Of a stretch of DNA of 35,378 nucleotides, positions 16,122 through 23,826 are shown piece by piece (within the stretch, counting starts at the first letter, position 1; each line of letters begins with the position of its first letter). Made by a program: the position numbers and the translations under genes. The stretch comes from Acidobacteriota bacterium (GTDB lineage Bacteria; Acidobacteriota; Terriglobia; Bryobacterales; Bryobacteraceae): NCBI GenBank assembly GCA_021787555.1, contig JAJYLS010000016.1, positions 1 through 35,378 on the forward strand, given 5' to 3'. The notes below the pieces were generated by a model. That model saw nothing but the letters and a program-made list of their open reading frames with translations, ran no database searches and was not told the DNA's origin.

Positions 16122-17405
16122 CTACACGAACTTGTATTCGCCGGGGACGGGCAGCGGCGGCACGGGGATGCTGGCGTTGTAATCGAACGATTTGGGCAGG
16201 AGGTTCAGCTTGGAGTCCATCATCATGTCCCAGGTGAGCTTCTGGCCGGAGTAGGCCGATTCGCGGCCCATGATGGCGGTCATGGTGCTTTCGGCGACGG
16301 CCATCGATTCATTAATGTACGGCCCCTTGCCGAGGATGCTGTCGATCATGTCGATGTGCTCCTGGACGTAGGGGTTCAGGGCACGGGCCGCCTCGCGCCA
16401 GCCGGAGGTGTCGATCGCGCCCTTAGTGCCCACGATGCGCTCGCTGATGTTCTCCGCCGTGGGCGTGCGGTACTGGCGGCAGCGGCTGGACAGGTGCACG
16501 CCGTTGGGATAGACGAAATCGGAGCAGATGTGGTCGTAGATGTTGCCGTACTCTTCCTGGCGCGGCCGCCACGCGGCGCCGCCGGAAGCGACTACCTCGG
16601 CCGGGTGCGTTCCCATGAACCAGTTGCAGACATCGATGTTGTGGAGGTGCTGCTCGACGATCTGGTCGCCGCAGATCCACACGAAGGAATACCAGCCGCG
16701 GTTCTGGAACTCCATATCGCTCCACTTGGGATCGCGCTTGTGGTTGGGCGGGAAGGTGGGGCCGTTGAACTGGAGCACGGGCGTGCCTTCCCAGTAGGCG
16801 TACAAAGCGGAGATATCGCCGATTTCGCCATCCTGCACGCGCTTGTAGTTATCGAGGTAATACTTCTGGGAACGGCGTTGGGCGCCGGATTTGACCGTTA
16901 GCTTCAGCTCCCGCGATTTTTGGGCGGCGGCCATGAAGCGGCGGACGTTGACGGGGTCGGTGCCGAAGGGTTTTTCGCAGAAGACGTGTTTGCGCGCCTC
17001 GATGGCCGCCTCGAAATGGATGGGGCGGTAGCCGGGAGGGGTGGCGAGCATGACGATATCGATGTCGGAGGCGATCAGCTTCTTGTAGGCATCAAAGCCG
17101 GTGAAGCGGTGTTCGGCATCCACTTTCACGCGATCGGATAACTCGGGCTTGAGCTGCTTGAGCTTGCGGAGGGAGCCTTCCAGGCGGTCTTCGAAGATGT
17201 CGGCGAGGGCCACGATTTCGACGTTGGGGCAGCCGGTGAGGACGTTTTCAATGGCCTGGGTGCCGCGGCCGCCGCAGCCTACGAGGCCGGATTTCAATTT
17301 TTCGTCGCCGGCGCCGCGGACGAGCTCCGGGCGGACGATCTGGAAGGCAGCCGTGCTGGCGATGGCGCCTGTGAGGAAAGATCTGCGGGACACGTTTTCA
17401 GTCAT
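16122..17405 (-). CDS. Tat-exported Gfo/Idh/MocA family oxidoreductase
   Basis: A 427-residue NAD(P)-dependent oxidoreductase of the glucose-fructose oxidoreductase/inositol dehydrogenase family. The N-terminus NVSRRSFLTGAIASTAAF is a twin-arginine signal, so the folded, cofactor-loaded enzyme is probably exported. The Rossmann motif GLVGCGGRG is near residues 40-48, and the family EKP motif (VFCEKPFG) near 144-146 carries the lysine thought to act in catalysis. The C-terminal alpha/beta domain follows (HNIDVCNWFMGTHPAEV near 250). The ATG at 17405 has GAGGTG about eight bases upstream; a GTG/ATG farther out is not needed. The substrate is unknown, probably a sugar or sugar derivative. It is a single-gene unit ending before a terminator hairpin. 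Confidence 0.9.
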   Translation of the reverse strand: MTENVSRRSFLTGAIASTAAFQIVRPELVRGAGDEKLKSGLVGCGGRGTQAIENVLTGCPNVEIVALADIFEDRLEGSLRKLKQLKPELSDRVKVDAEHRFTGFDAYKKLIASDIDIVMLATPPGYRPIHFEAAIEARKHVFCEKPFGTDPVNVRRFMAAAQKSRELKLTVKSGAQRRSQKYYLDNYKRVQDGEIGDISALYAYWEGTPVLQFNGPTFPPNHKRDPKWSDMEFQNRGWYSFVWICGDQIVEQHLHNIDVCNWFMGTHPAEVVASGGAAWRPRQEEYGNIYDHICSDFVYPNGVHLSSRCRQYRTPTAENISERIVGTKGAIDTSGWREAARALNPYVQEHIDMIDSILGKGPYINESMAVAESTMTAIMGRESAYSGQKLTWDMMMDSKLNLLPKSFDYNASIPVPPLPVPGEYKFV

Positions 17406-17707
17406 GAATGAACACCTCATCCGATGTCCACGATATCAGAAGGAGAGGGTGCGAGCCAACCGGGTGGCGGCGGGCGGCGGCGGAGGGTGGGCATACCGGT
17501 GGGCGGACGGCGCCGGCTGCGGAGCGGAACTGGCAGGTGCTAGGCCGGACCCCTGGCGGAGCCGAGCTTGCGATGTTGCTACCAGTTCCAGACACCATTC
17601 TGAAGCATATTCCTCCGGTTGAACACGACTAGCGGTCCTATAAACCTGCCAGTACGTCACCGGGAATTGTACCGGGGGCGCCCGGGGGAATGATCGAGGC
17701 CAGCCGG
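17406..17707. other. 302-bp intergenic region with a spaced 10-bp inverted repeat and a TACAAT box
   Basis: No credible gene is seen here. ACTGGCAGGT (17529-17538) and its exact complement ACCTGCCAGT (17644-17653) are 105 bp apart. A minus-strand TACAAT (17666-17671) could drive the Gfo/Idh gene with a leader of about 250 nt. Both are upstream of that gene and after the LuxR-type gene. Regulatory use is inferred. Confidence 0.4.
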
Positions 17708-17938
17708 TCACGGATCGAGCAGGCCGTTGCGGATGGCGTAACGGACCAGGTGTGCCAGATTGTGAATGTTCAGCTTTTGCATAAGGTTGGTGCGGTGCGC
17801 GGCGGCTGTTTTGAAGGACACTCCGAGGTCGCGGGCGATCTCTTTGGTGCTCTTGCCATCGGCAATCAGGATGAGCACTTGCTTTTGACGCGGCGTCAAA
17901 GGCATGTCCGTCGCCGTAGTGGTGCTCCGGTCTGTCAT
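17708..17938 (-). CDS. orphan LuxR/GerE-type DNA-binding protein
   Basis: A 76-residue protein made almost only of a LuxR C-terminal HTH. LTPRQKQVLILIADGKSTKEIARDLGVSFKTAAAHRTNLMQKLNIHNLAHLVRYAI covers residues 14-69, with the recognition helix around SFKTAAAHRTNLM. There is no receiver, autoinducer-binding or other sensory domain. The ATG at 17938 has no Shine-Dalgarno. A longer frame continues upstream to 18448 but reads into low-complexity Arg-rich sequence over the beta-helix gene, so the short form is preferred. The motif TAGTACAGTAAG lies 17-28 bp upstream and resembles a sequence before the small zinc-ribbon gene. It probably regulates transcription; its targets are unknown. Confidence 0.8.
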   Translation of the reverse strand: MTDRSTTTATDMPLTPRQKQVLILIADGKSTKEIARDLGVSFKTAAAHRTNLMQKLNIHNLAHLVRYAIRNGLLDP

Positions 17939-17954
17939 TGAAGTTGTGGTACGG

Positions 17955-17966
17955 CTTACTGTACTA
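17955..17966 (-). promoter_or_regulatory. TAGTACAGTAAG motif upstream of the LuxR-type gene
   Basis: On the minus strand the 12-mer TAGTACAGTAAG ends 17 nt before the ATG. It matches TAGTACCCTAAG at 6671-6682 in 10 of 12 positions. It could be an operator, possibly for autoregulation, or contain a -10 hexamer (TACAGT). A further imperfect palindrome, AGTCTGAAATCTGACT, lies at 18008-18023. The rest of 17939-18144 shows nothing else. Confidence 0.3.
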
Positions 17967-18144
17967 AATTCATTTGCCGAGTGGAATCGGAAATTGCTTA
18001 CAACTCCAGTCTGAAATCTGACTAGGATATTTAGCCGATACAAGGTGGCCGAACGGTCCGGGTTCATACCTTGGCGCATGGGCGTGCAACTCCGCGGGCA
18101 CTCCAAGGAGCCGAGGCGAAGTGGCGAGCGGTGGTGGCTATGGG

Positions 18145-19695
18145 CTAATGCTGCCGGACAGGCGAATCGCCTGGGCGCTCGTGGGCGCCGCGATCGGGGG
18201 CGCCGGTGTAGAGTTTGTTGCCCCAGTAGTCGCGCTCGCCGTGGCCGGGGATTTCCTTGCCGGAATCGATGCAGGGGGAGCCGGGCTTCAGCTTGTAGCC
18301 GTCCACCGAGTCGCGGCCGGCGGCGCCGGCGCCGGGGGTGACGAACAGGGGGCCGGCAACAATCTTTTCCGGATCGGTGGGTTCGCCCGCGGGGTGGTCG
18401 CCGAAAAAGCAATTGTACTCGAATATGTTTTGGGTGCTTTTCCCCCACACATAGGTCCCGCTGCCGGCGTTATCGATGATGTTATTCCGGAACGAGGTGC
18501 GGCTGGCATAGTTGAGCGCCTGGCCGAAGGTGGCGAAATCGACGATGCGGGGCGAACGGCCCGGGCCGATATAGACGGTGTTGTTGTAGATGTAGGTGTT
18601 GGTGACCGGGCCATCGAAGCCGAAGACGCGATTCAGGTCATTCTGGCTGATGTTGTAGCGCACGACGGTGCCGTCGTTGTAGCCGGGCGGCGCGGGGGAA
18701 CCCGGATCGCTGGAGAGATCGACCAGGCCGCCGCCGTTGTCGTGGCTGTAGTTGTACTGGATGACGGTGCCTTCGCTGTTATAGCCGCTGTCGAAAGCGG
18801 CGCCTTCGGTTTTGTCGAAGCGCGTGCCGTACACTTCGTTGAGCTGAAGGACGGCGTCCTTGCAGCCGGAGACGGAAATGGCGTTGCCATGGAGGCGCTG
18901 GGACGAACGCTCGACGACATTGTTTTCGATGAGCGGGGCGAGCGACGCGCGGATGACGATGGCGTTTTTGCCGATGTCGCGCAGCCAGTTGTGGCTGATC
19001 CGGACATGGGTGAAGCGGGACTGTTCCCAGCGCGGGTCGCGCGGGTGGGGCGCGGGTTCGGACCAGGTGTAGATGCCGACCGAATCGACCTTGGCGACAA
19101 AGCAGTGGTCGACGAGGATATCGTCGAAACGCGCGGGGGCGCCGGCGGGGGCGCCGCGAACCTCGAAACCGATTCCGCCGGTATTCTGCGACGCGATGTC
19201 GGCGCCCAGATTGCCCTTGACCCGCTGGACGTTGATGTATTTGAGATAGATGTGGTGCAGGGTGCGCCCGGACTTACCCCCGCGAACGAGCACGCCGTGG
19301 CGGAAGCCTTCGACGGGGGCGTCGTCGGTGACGGCAAGGTTGTTGATTTCCCAATATTCCTGGTCGTCGAGGAGGATGGCCGCCTCGACGCCACCGCCGT
19401 CAATACGGGGGCGGGCGCCGCGCTCATAGGATTCGACGACGATGGGGTTGCCGGGCGCGCCCGAGCCCTGGGGAGCTAACGGGCCGGTCCACTGGCAGCC
19501 GGCGCGCAGCAGGATGCGATCGCCGGGCTGGAAGGTCCGGCGATTGACGGCGGAGAGGCTGCGCCACGCGGATTTCGGACCGGTGCCGGAGTGTTCATCC
19601 CTGCCGCCCTGGCAATCGACGTAGTACGTTTCGGCGAAAGCGGGTACGCAGAAACCCACAAGGCTTACCAGAGCCAGGATTCGGAACGCGTGCAT
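18145..19695 (-). CDS. secreted right-handed parallel beta-helix protein
   Basis: A 516-residue protein with a signal peptide (MHAFRILALVSLVGFCVPAFA, cleavage near residue 21). The start of the mature protein, TYYVDCQGGRDEHSGTGPKSAWRSL, is typical of exported beta-helix and polysaccharide-lyase-like proteins. The body has repeated short N-rich coils such as IENNVVERSSQRLHGNAI, VIQYNYSHDNGGG, VRYNISQND, NTYIYNNTVYIG and FRNNIIDN, a pectate-lyase-like ladder. No catalytic residues can be assigned by eye, so a polysaccharide-binding or -degrading role is only inferred. The C-terminus (SPVRQH) is encoded by a palindromic repeat. The ATG start fits the signal peptide, though no Shine-Dalgarno is visible. 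Confidence 0.85.
   Translation of the reverse strand: MHAFRILALVSLVGFCVPAFAETYYVDCQGGRDEHSGTGPKSAWRSLSAVNRRTFQPGDRILLRAGCQWTGPLAPQGSGAPGNPIVVESYERGARPRIDGGGVEAAILLDDQEYWEINNLAVTDDAPVEGFRHGVLVRGGKSGRTLHHIYLKYINVQRVKGNLGADIASQNTGGIGFEVRGAPAGAPARFDDILVDHCFVAKVDSVGIYTWSEPAPHPRDPRWEQSRFTHVRISHNWLRDIGKNAIVIRASLAPLIENNVVERSSQRLHGNAISVSGCKDAVLQLNEVYGTRFDKTEGAAFDSGYNSEGTVIQYNYSHDNGGGLVDLSSDPGSPAPPGYNDGTVVRYNISQNDLNRVFGFDGPVTNTYIYNNTVYIGPGRSPRIVDFATFGQALNYASRTSFRNNIIDNAGSGTYVWGKSTQNIFEYNCFFGDHPAGEPTDPEKIVAGPLFVTPGAGAAGRDSVDGYKLKPGSPCIDSGKEIPGHGERDYWGNKLYTGAPDRGAHERPGDSPVRQH
18156..18174. repeat. short palindrome CAGGCG-AAT-CGCCTG at the 3' end of the beta-helix gene
   Basis: CAGGCG (18159-18164) and CGCCTG (18168-18173) form a 6-bp stem with a 3-nt loop, preceded by GGA. 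The element encodes the last residues of the beta-helix protein. It shares GGACAGGCG and CGAATCGCCTG with the element at 19770-19803 on the other side of the same gene. Confidence 0.55.
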
Positions 19696-19769
19696 GTCTT
19701 TAATGTCAGCTTACCGCCTGGCGTGGGGGTACGCTGCGCGCCGCAAACGGCTGCGCCGTCTGCGAGCGC

Positions 19770-19803
19770 GGACAGGCGGGCCCAGAGGGCGAATCGCCTG
19801 TCC
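19770..19803. repeat. inverted repeat GGACAGGCG ... CGCCTGTCC
   Basis: Nine-base arms 19770-19778 and 19795-19803 are exact complements with a 16-base loop containing GGGC/GCCC. It lies in the divergent gap between the beta-helix gene and the phosphomutase gene. It resembles the palindrome at 18156-18174 with extra bases in the loop. Confidence 0.6.
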
Positions 19804-19811
19804 CACCATCG

Positions 19812-19820
19812 TGCTAATCT
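19812..19820 (+). promoter_or_regulatory. extended -10 promoter element (TGCTAATCT) of the phosphomutase gene
   Basis: TG-C-TAATCT matches the extended -10 form TGnTATAAT. It ends 10 nt before the ATG at 19831 and no Shine-Dalgarno lies between, so the mRNA would have a leader of only a few bases. Confidence 0.4.
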
Positions 19821-19830
19821 CAATTTGCTC

Positions 19831-21216
19831 ATGCTGAAACGGGAGATTTTTCGGGAATACGATATTCGGGGCATTGCCGACGCGGAGTTGGCGGACGCCG
19901 ACGTGGAGCGGCTGGGGCAGGCTTTCGGGACTTATCTGCTGCGGCACGCCGGCGGCAAAGTGACCCTGGGGCGGGACACGCGGCTGAGCTCGCCGCGGCT
20001 CGGCGCTGCGCTGCGGCGCGGCTTGCAGGCCAGCGGCTGCGCGGTGACGGACCTGGGGGTGGTGCCGACGCCGGTCCTTTATTATTCCGTTTTCCATCTC
20101 AAGGCGGATGGGGCGGTGATGATTACCGGCAGCCACAATCCTCCGGAGTTCAACGGGTTCAAGGTGGTGGCGGGGAGCTCGACGATTCATGGCGAGGCGA
20201 TCCAGGAGATCCGGCGGCTGATCGAGACGGGCAACCTGGCGCGCGGCGAAGGCAGCGAGCGCACGGTGGACGCGGTGACGCCGTACGTCGAGGAAGTGGC
20301 CTCGCAATTCCATTTGCCGCGGCGGCTCAAGGCGGTGTTCGACGCGGGCAACGGAACCGGCGGGCCGGTGATGCACAGGATCCTGGAAAAGCTGGACGTG
20401 GATGCCGCGGAGATGTTTTTCGAGATGGACGGAAGATTTCCCAACCACCATCCCGATCCCACGGTGCCGAAGAACCTGGAACCGCTGATTGCCAGGGTGG
20501 TGGAGACGGGCGCGGACCTGGGGATCGCGTTCGACGGCGACACCGACCGCATCGGCGCGGTGGACGACCGGGGGCGGGTGATTTACGGCGACCAGTTGAT
20601 GATCATTTATGCGCGCGAGATCCTGGGACGCAAGCCGGGCGCGACGTTCATCGGAGAGGTGAAGTGCTCGCAGGCGATGTACGACGACATCGCGGCGCAT
20701 GGCGGGCGGGCGATCATGTGGAAGACCGGCCACTCGCTGATCAAGGCGAAGATGAAAGAGGAACACGCGGAGCTGGCGGGCGAGATGAGCGGGCACATGT
20801 TCTTCGCCGACCGCTACTACGGATTCGACGACGCGCTCTACGCCGCGTGCCGGCTGATGGAGATCGTGGCGGCTTCGGGGCGCCCGCTCTCGAGCGAACT
20901 GGCGGGGCTGCCGCAGACCGTGGCGACGCCGGAGATCCGCTTCGATTGCCCGGACGAAGTGAAATTCGAGGTGGTGCGGCGCGCGGGCGCCGAGCTGCGC
21001 GCGCGCCACCGGACCATCGACGTGGACGGTGTGCGCGTGTTGTTCGACGGCGGATGGGGCCTGCTGCGCGCGTCGAACACGCAGCCGGTGCTGGTGATGC
21101 GGTTCGAAGCGGATACGCCGGAGCGGCTGGCCGGGTACCGCGCCGAGGTCGAGGCGGTCGTGGAGCGCGCGGTGGCGGCGGCGCAAAAAAAAGCCGGCTC
21201 CGCAGAGCCGGCCTGA
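19831..21216 (+). CDS. manB: phosphomannomutase/phosphoglucomutase
   Basis: The enzyme interconverts hexose 1- and 6-phosphates (Man, Glc), feeding sugar-nucleotide and exopolysaccharide synthesis. The 461 residues match the alpha-D-phosphohexomutase family. The phosphoserine loop TGSHNPPEFNGFK places the catalytic serine at about S101. The metal loop DGDTDR is at 235-240, the sugar-binding loop GEMSGHMFF at 317-325, and the C-terminal phosphate-binding RASNTQPVLVMR near the end. The ATG at 19831 begins MLKREIFREYDIRG, the usual family start; an open frame to 19591 overlaps the divergent beta-helix gene and is not used. The last nine residues (KKAGSAEPA) are encoded by a terminator hairpin of the opposite strand. 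AlgC-type bifunctional activity is inferred. The symbol is a family-level assignment. Confidence 0.92.
   Translation: MLKREIFREYDIRGIADAELADADVERLGQAFGTYLLRHAGGKVTLGRDTRLSSPRLGAALRRGLQASGCAVTDLGVVPTPVLYYSVFHLKADGAVMITGSHNPPEFNGFKVVAGSSTIHGEAIQEIRRLIETGNLARGEGSERTVDAVTPYVEEVASQFHLPRRLKAVFDAGNGTGGPVMHRILEKLDVDAAEMFFEMDGRFPNHHPDPTVPKNLEPLIARVVETGADLGIAFDGDTDRIGAVDDRGRVIYGDQLMIIYAREILGRKPGATFIGEVKCSQAMYDDIAAHGGRAIMWKTGHSLIKAKMKEEHAELAGEMSGHMFFADRYYGFDDALYAACRLMEIVAASGRPLSSELAGLPQTVATPEIRFDCPDEVKFEVVRRAGAELRARHRTIDVDGVRVLFDGGWGLLRASNTQPVLVMRFEADTPERLAGYRAEVEAVVERAVAAAQKKAGSAEPA
21185..21212 (-). terminator. intrinsic terminator for the minus-strand gene, inside the 3' end of manB
   Basis: Stem GCCGGCTC (21193-21200), loop CGCA, stem GAGCCGGC (21205-21212). 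On the minus strand it is followed by eight T bases (A run 21185-21192). It therefore serves the leftward gene at 21341-21844, while overlapping the coding end of manB. The stretch 21217-21340 shows nothing else. Confidence 0.65.
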
Positions 21217-21340
21217 AGCGACGTGGGCCGGTAGATCGTTCCCCCCGAATCGGTCTCCGGCTCCGTCTCCTAAGCTAACCCTTCCAGGATAACGGCTTTC
21301 TGTTAATTTACAGTTTGCACACTTGTGCCGCAGCGCACGG

Positions 21341-21844
21341 CTAATTGCGGGAACCGGCGATTTCCGTACGTCCGGCGAGAGGCTGGATGACGCCGCCGCC
21401 GCAGACCGCGACGCCGGTCTTGGTAAGCGCGTTGAGAAAGTCGAACAGCAGGGCGTAAAAGACCTGCTCGGTGAGCGGCTGCCTGCCGGGAAGGCGAAAG
21501 CCGGCGGGCAATTCCTTGGAGATGGCCAGACGGACGGAATTGTGGTGCGCTTTGCCGCCGCGATCGCGCTTGTTGGCCAGCGTCATGGGAGTTTGCAGGA
21601 CCGTGCCGGTGCGGCCGTCGACGTAATACTGGCAGCGGGAGAACCAGCCGAGGTTGGCCGGATCGGAGGCATCGAACAGGAGGAGGGGCGCATTTCTGCC
21701 GGGCGCGCTGAGCTCGAGCTGAATGGCGCGCTGGCAATCGCGGGCGCGGGTTTCGAAGCCCGCCTGGCGCGCGATATTGGCGACCATATCGGGTTGGAGT
21801 TCGAGGTAAATCAGTTTATGTTGGCCGGCCTGAAGCACCTGCAT
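21341..21844 (-). CDS. conserved-looking protein of unknown function
   Basis: A 167-residue soluble-looking protein that I do not recognise. It has no signal peptide, TM segment or evident metal motif. Notable stretches are LIYLELQPDMVANIARQAGFE, SAPGRNAPLLLFDASDPANLGWFSRCQYYVDGRTG and a C-terminal LLFDFLNALTKTGVAVCGGG. Three cysteines are spread out. Evidence that it is real: amino-acid composition differs from shadow frames (few Arg/Ala/Pro runs), a TACAAT box lies 11 nt upstream of the ATG, and a good intrinsic terminator lies downstream. It has no Shine-Dalgarno, so a very short or absent leader is likely. It diverges from the transaldolase gene by 95 bp and converges on manB. No function can be proposed. 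Confidence 0.7.
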   Translation of the reverse strand: MQVLQAGQHKLIYLELQPDMVANIARQAGFETRARDCQRAIQLELSAPGRNAPLLLFDASDPANLGWFSRCQYYVDGRTGTVLQTPMTLANKRDRGGKAHHNSVRLAISKELPAGFRLPGRQPLTEQVFYALLFDFLNALTKTGVAVCGGGVIQPLAGRTEIAGSRN

Positions 21845-21855
21845 GACGCAAAGCT

Positions 21856-21861
21856 ATTGTA
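21856..21861 (-). promoter_or_regulatory. candidate -10 box (TACAAT) for the 167-residue unknown gene
   Basis: TACAAT on the minus strand ends 11 nt before the ATG at 21844, so transcription would begin only 3-5 nt before translation. No clear -35 box is seen. Confidence 0.45.
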
Positions 21862-21920
21862 CCAGCCAAACGGGGTGTTGGTTGCGGAATCCCCAGGGGT
21901 GGGCCACTTGAGATATCAGA

Positions 21921-21929
21921 TGTTACAAT
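21921..21929 (+). promoter_or_regulatory. extended -10 element (TGTTACAAT) for the transaldolase gene
   Basis: TG-T-TACAAT is a close match to the extended -10 consensus and ends 10 nt before the ATG at 21940. It diverges from the promoter at 21856-21861 within a 95-bp region. It likely starts the tal-gfo-FG-GAP-gfo-kdoO cluster. Confidence 0.5.
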
Positions 21930-21939
21930 CGGATAGTTT

Positions 21940-22617
21940 ATGCAACTCTTTATCGACACTGCCAACGTGCAGGAAATCCGTACGGCGGCCGGTTGGGGGA
22001 TCCTGGACGGCGTCACCACCAATCCGACCCATATTTTCAAATCGGGACGGCCCTTCGAAGAGGTCTTGCAGGAGATCTTCTCGATTGTGGACGGCCCCAT
22101 CAGCGTCGAGACCGTGAGCCTGGAAGCCGCGGGCATCGTGAACGAAGGGCGCGCCGTCGCGCGGTTCCACAAGAATGCCGTGGTGAAGGTGCCGGTGATG
22201 GTGGAAGGGTTGAAGGCGGTCAAGCAACTGGCGGCGGAAGGCATCCGCACTAATGTTACGCTATGCTTCAATGCGCTCCAGGCGTACCTGGCGGCGAAGG
22301 CCGGTGCGACGTATATCAGCCCGTTTATTCACCGCAAGGAAGAGGCCGGCCAAGACGGCCTGGAGATGATCAAGGAGATCCGCGGGATTTACGACCGGTA
22401 TGGATACAAGACGAAAATTCTGGCGGCCAGCATCCGTACCACGCGCGAGGTGCTGGAATGCCTGAACGCCGGGGCCGACGTGTGCACGATGCCCTTCAAT
22501 ATCATGGAATCGCTTTATCATCATTCCATGACCGATGCCGGACTGAAGATGTTTCTGGACGACTGGAAGAAGGTGCCGCCGGTGAAGCTTTTCGCGGCAG
22601 CTCCCGCCGGCAGGTAG
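21940..22617 (+). CDS. tal: small (FSA/TalC-type) transaldolase
   Basis: A 225-residue (beta/alpha)8 class I aldolase of the short transaldolase/fructose-6-phosphate aldolase family. It would transfer dihydroxyacetone units between sugar phosphates in the pentose-phosphate pathway. The Schiff-base lysine is in VVKVPV (K83); TTNPT is at 26-30 and TNVTLCFN near 104-111. In YISPFIHR (about 125-132) the position that separates the two activities is Phe (F129); transaldolases have Phe and FSA has Tyr, so transaldolase activity is favoured. Start MQLFIDTANV is the canonical family start; GGA is weakly placed upstream. It is first in a co-directional cluster; the next start is 26 bp downstream. Confidence 0.93.
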   Translation: MQLFIDTANVQEIRTAAGWGILDGVTTNPTHIFKSGRPFEEVLQEIFSIVDGPISVETVSLEAAGIVNEGRAVARFHKNAVVKVPVMVEGLKAVKQLAAEGIRTNVTLCFNALQAYLAAKAGATYISPFIHRKEEAGQDGLEMIKEIRGIYDRYGYKTKILAASIRTTREVLECLNAGADVCTMPFNIMESLYHHSMTDAGLKMFLDDWKKVPPVKLFAAAPAGR

Positions 22618-22643
22618 CCGTTCAATTATGTTAGGAGTTGAAA

Positions 22644-23807
22644 ATGGACAACCAAACTGACAGACGCAGTTTTCTGCTGCGAGCCGGCGCCACCGCCCTG
22701 GCCGGCGCCGCGGCCCTTCAGGCGCAGACCGACAAGCCGATCCGGCTTGCCATCGTGGGAAGCGGCCACCGTGCCTGGGCGCACCTCGGCATTCTCAAGG
22801 CAATGCCGCAGTACAAAGTAGTGGCCATCGCCGATCCCACCCCCGCTAACCTGGACAAGGGCGCGACGCTGGCGCCCGGCGCGAAGACCTATTCCGATTA
22901 CAAGAAGATGCTGGCCGAGCAGCACGATATCGACGCCGTCGTGGTGATTACGCCCAGCTTCCTGCACGCCGAAGTGACCATCGCGGCGCTGGACCGCGGG
23001 CTGCCGGTGCTGTGCGAAAAGCCCATGGCCACGCGGGTGGAAGATGCCAACCGCATGATCGAAGCGTCCAAGAAATCGGGCAAGCTGCTGTACATCGGGT
23101 TCCAGAAGCGCCTCAATCCCGCGCACGCGAAGATGCACGAGTTGGCCATGCAGGGCGCCATCGGCCCGATCCAGATGATCAGCGCGAACCTGTTCCGCGG
23201 CGACTGGAACCCGGCGAGTTGGAAGTACACCGATCCCAAGACGGGCGTGAAGACCAACTGGCGGTATCTCACCTATACCGAGGGAAGCGCGCTGCTTGAA
23301 GACGGCATTCATGAAATGGACACGATGAACTGGATCATGAACGCACCGGTGGCGCGGGTGATGGCGAGCGGCGGGAACAACGTCTACAAAGACCGCCAGA
23401 CCATCGACAACGCGTCGCTCATCGTGGAATACGAGACCGGGACGCGGCTGGCTTTCGATTTCTGCCTTTTCGGCAGCGAGGCGGGACCCGAGGCGCGCCG
23501 CATGGTGTTCATCGGCAGCGAAGGCGTGATGATGCCGGAGGACGGGAAAGTGGTGGTGCGCAAGCACCGCTCGCGTCCGCAGTACTTCGACCTGAAGGAT
23601 AACGCGCCCAAGATCGCCACGGTGGCGGGCAGTTCCGCGCAGGACCCGGAGACCTATCATCAGTACCTGCTCTTCGCGGAGGCCCTGAAGGGGGCCAAGC
23701 CGTTCGTCCAGCCGGAGGACGGGAAGAAGGCGATCAAGCTGATGCTGCTGGCCGAGAAGTCGCTCCGCGAGCATCGGATCGTGACCTGGAACGATTTACC
23801 GGCATAA
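22644..23807 (+). CDS. Tat-exported Gfo/Idh/MocA family oxidoreductase
   Basis: A 387-residue NAD(P)-dependent oxidoreductase. TDRRSFLLRAGATALAGAAALQAQ (residues 6-29) is a Tat signal. The Rossmann motif LAIVGSGHRA is near 35-44 and CEKPMAT near 124-130 carries the family EKP lysine. The C-terminal substrate domain contains EDGIHEMDTMNWIM. The ATG at 22644 has AGGAG six bases upstream; a TTG two codons earlier is unlikely. It lies 26 bp after tal and about 20 bp before the FG-GAP gene, and is probably in one operon. The substrate is not predictable; sequence differs clearly from the two other family members in this window, so it is not a recent duplicate. Confidence 0.9.
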   Translation: MDNQTDRRSFLLRAGATALAGAAALQAQTDKPIRLAIVGSGHRAWAHLGILKAMPQYKVVAIADPTPANLDKGATLAPGAKTYSDYKKMLAEQHDIDAVVVITPSFLHAEVTIAALDRGLPVLCEKPMATRVEDANRMIEASKKSGKLLYIGFQKRLNPAHAKMHELAMQGAIGPIQMISANLFRGDWNPASWKYTDPKTGVKTNWRYLTYTEGSALLEDGIHEMDTMNWIMNAPVARVMASGGNNVYKDRQTIDNASLIVEYETGTRLAFDFCLFGSEAGPEARRMVFIGSEGVMMPEDGKVVVRKHRSRPQYFDLKDNAPKIATVAGSSAQDPETYHQYLLFAEALKGAKPFVQPEDGKKAIKLMLLAEKSLREHRIVTWNDLPA

Positions 23808-23826
23808 CCAGGAGTTAGGAGTCAGA

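Noticed and set aside
17939-18448. N-terminal extension of the LuxR-type gene
   Set aside because: The added ~170 residues are Arg/Pro-rich, overlap the beta-helix gene and show no sensory domain. The short form begins close to the HTH.
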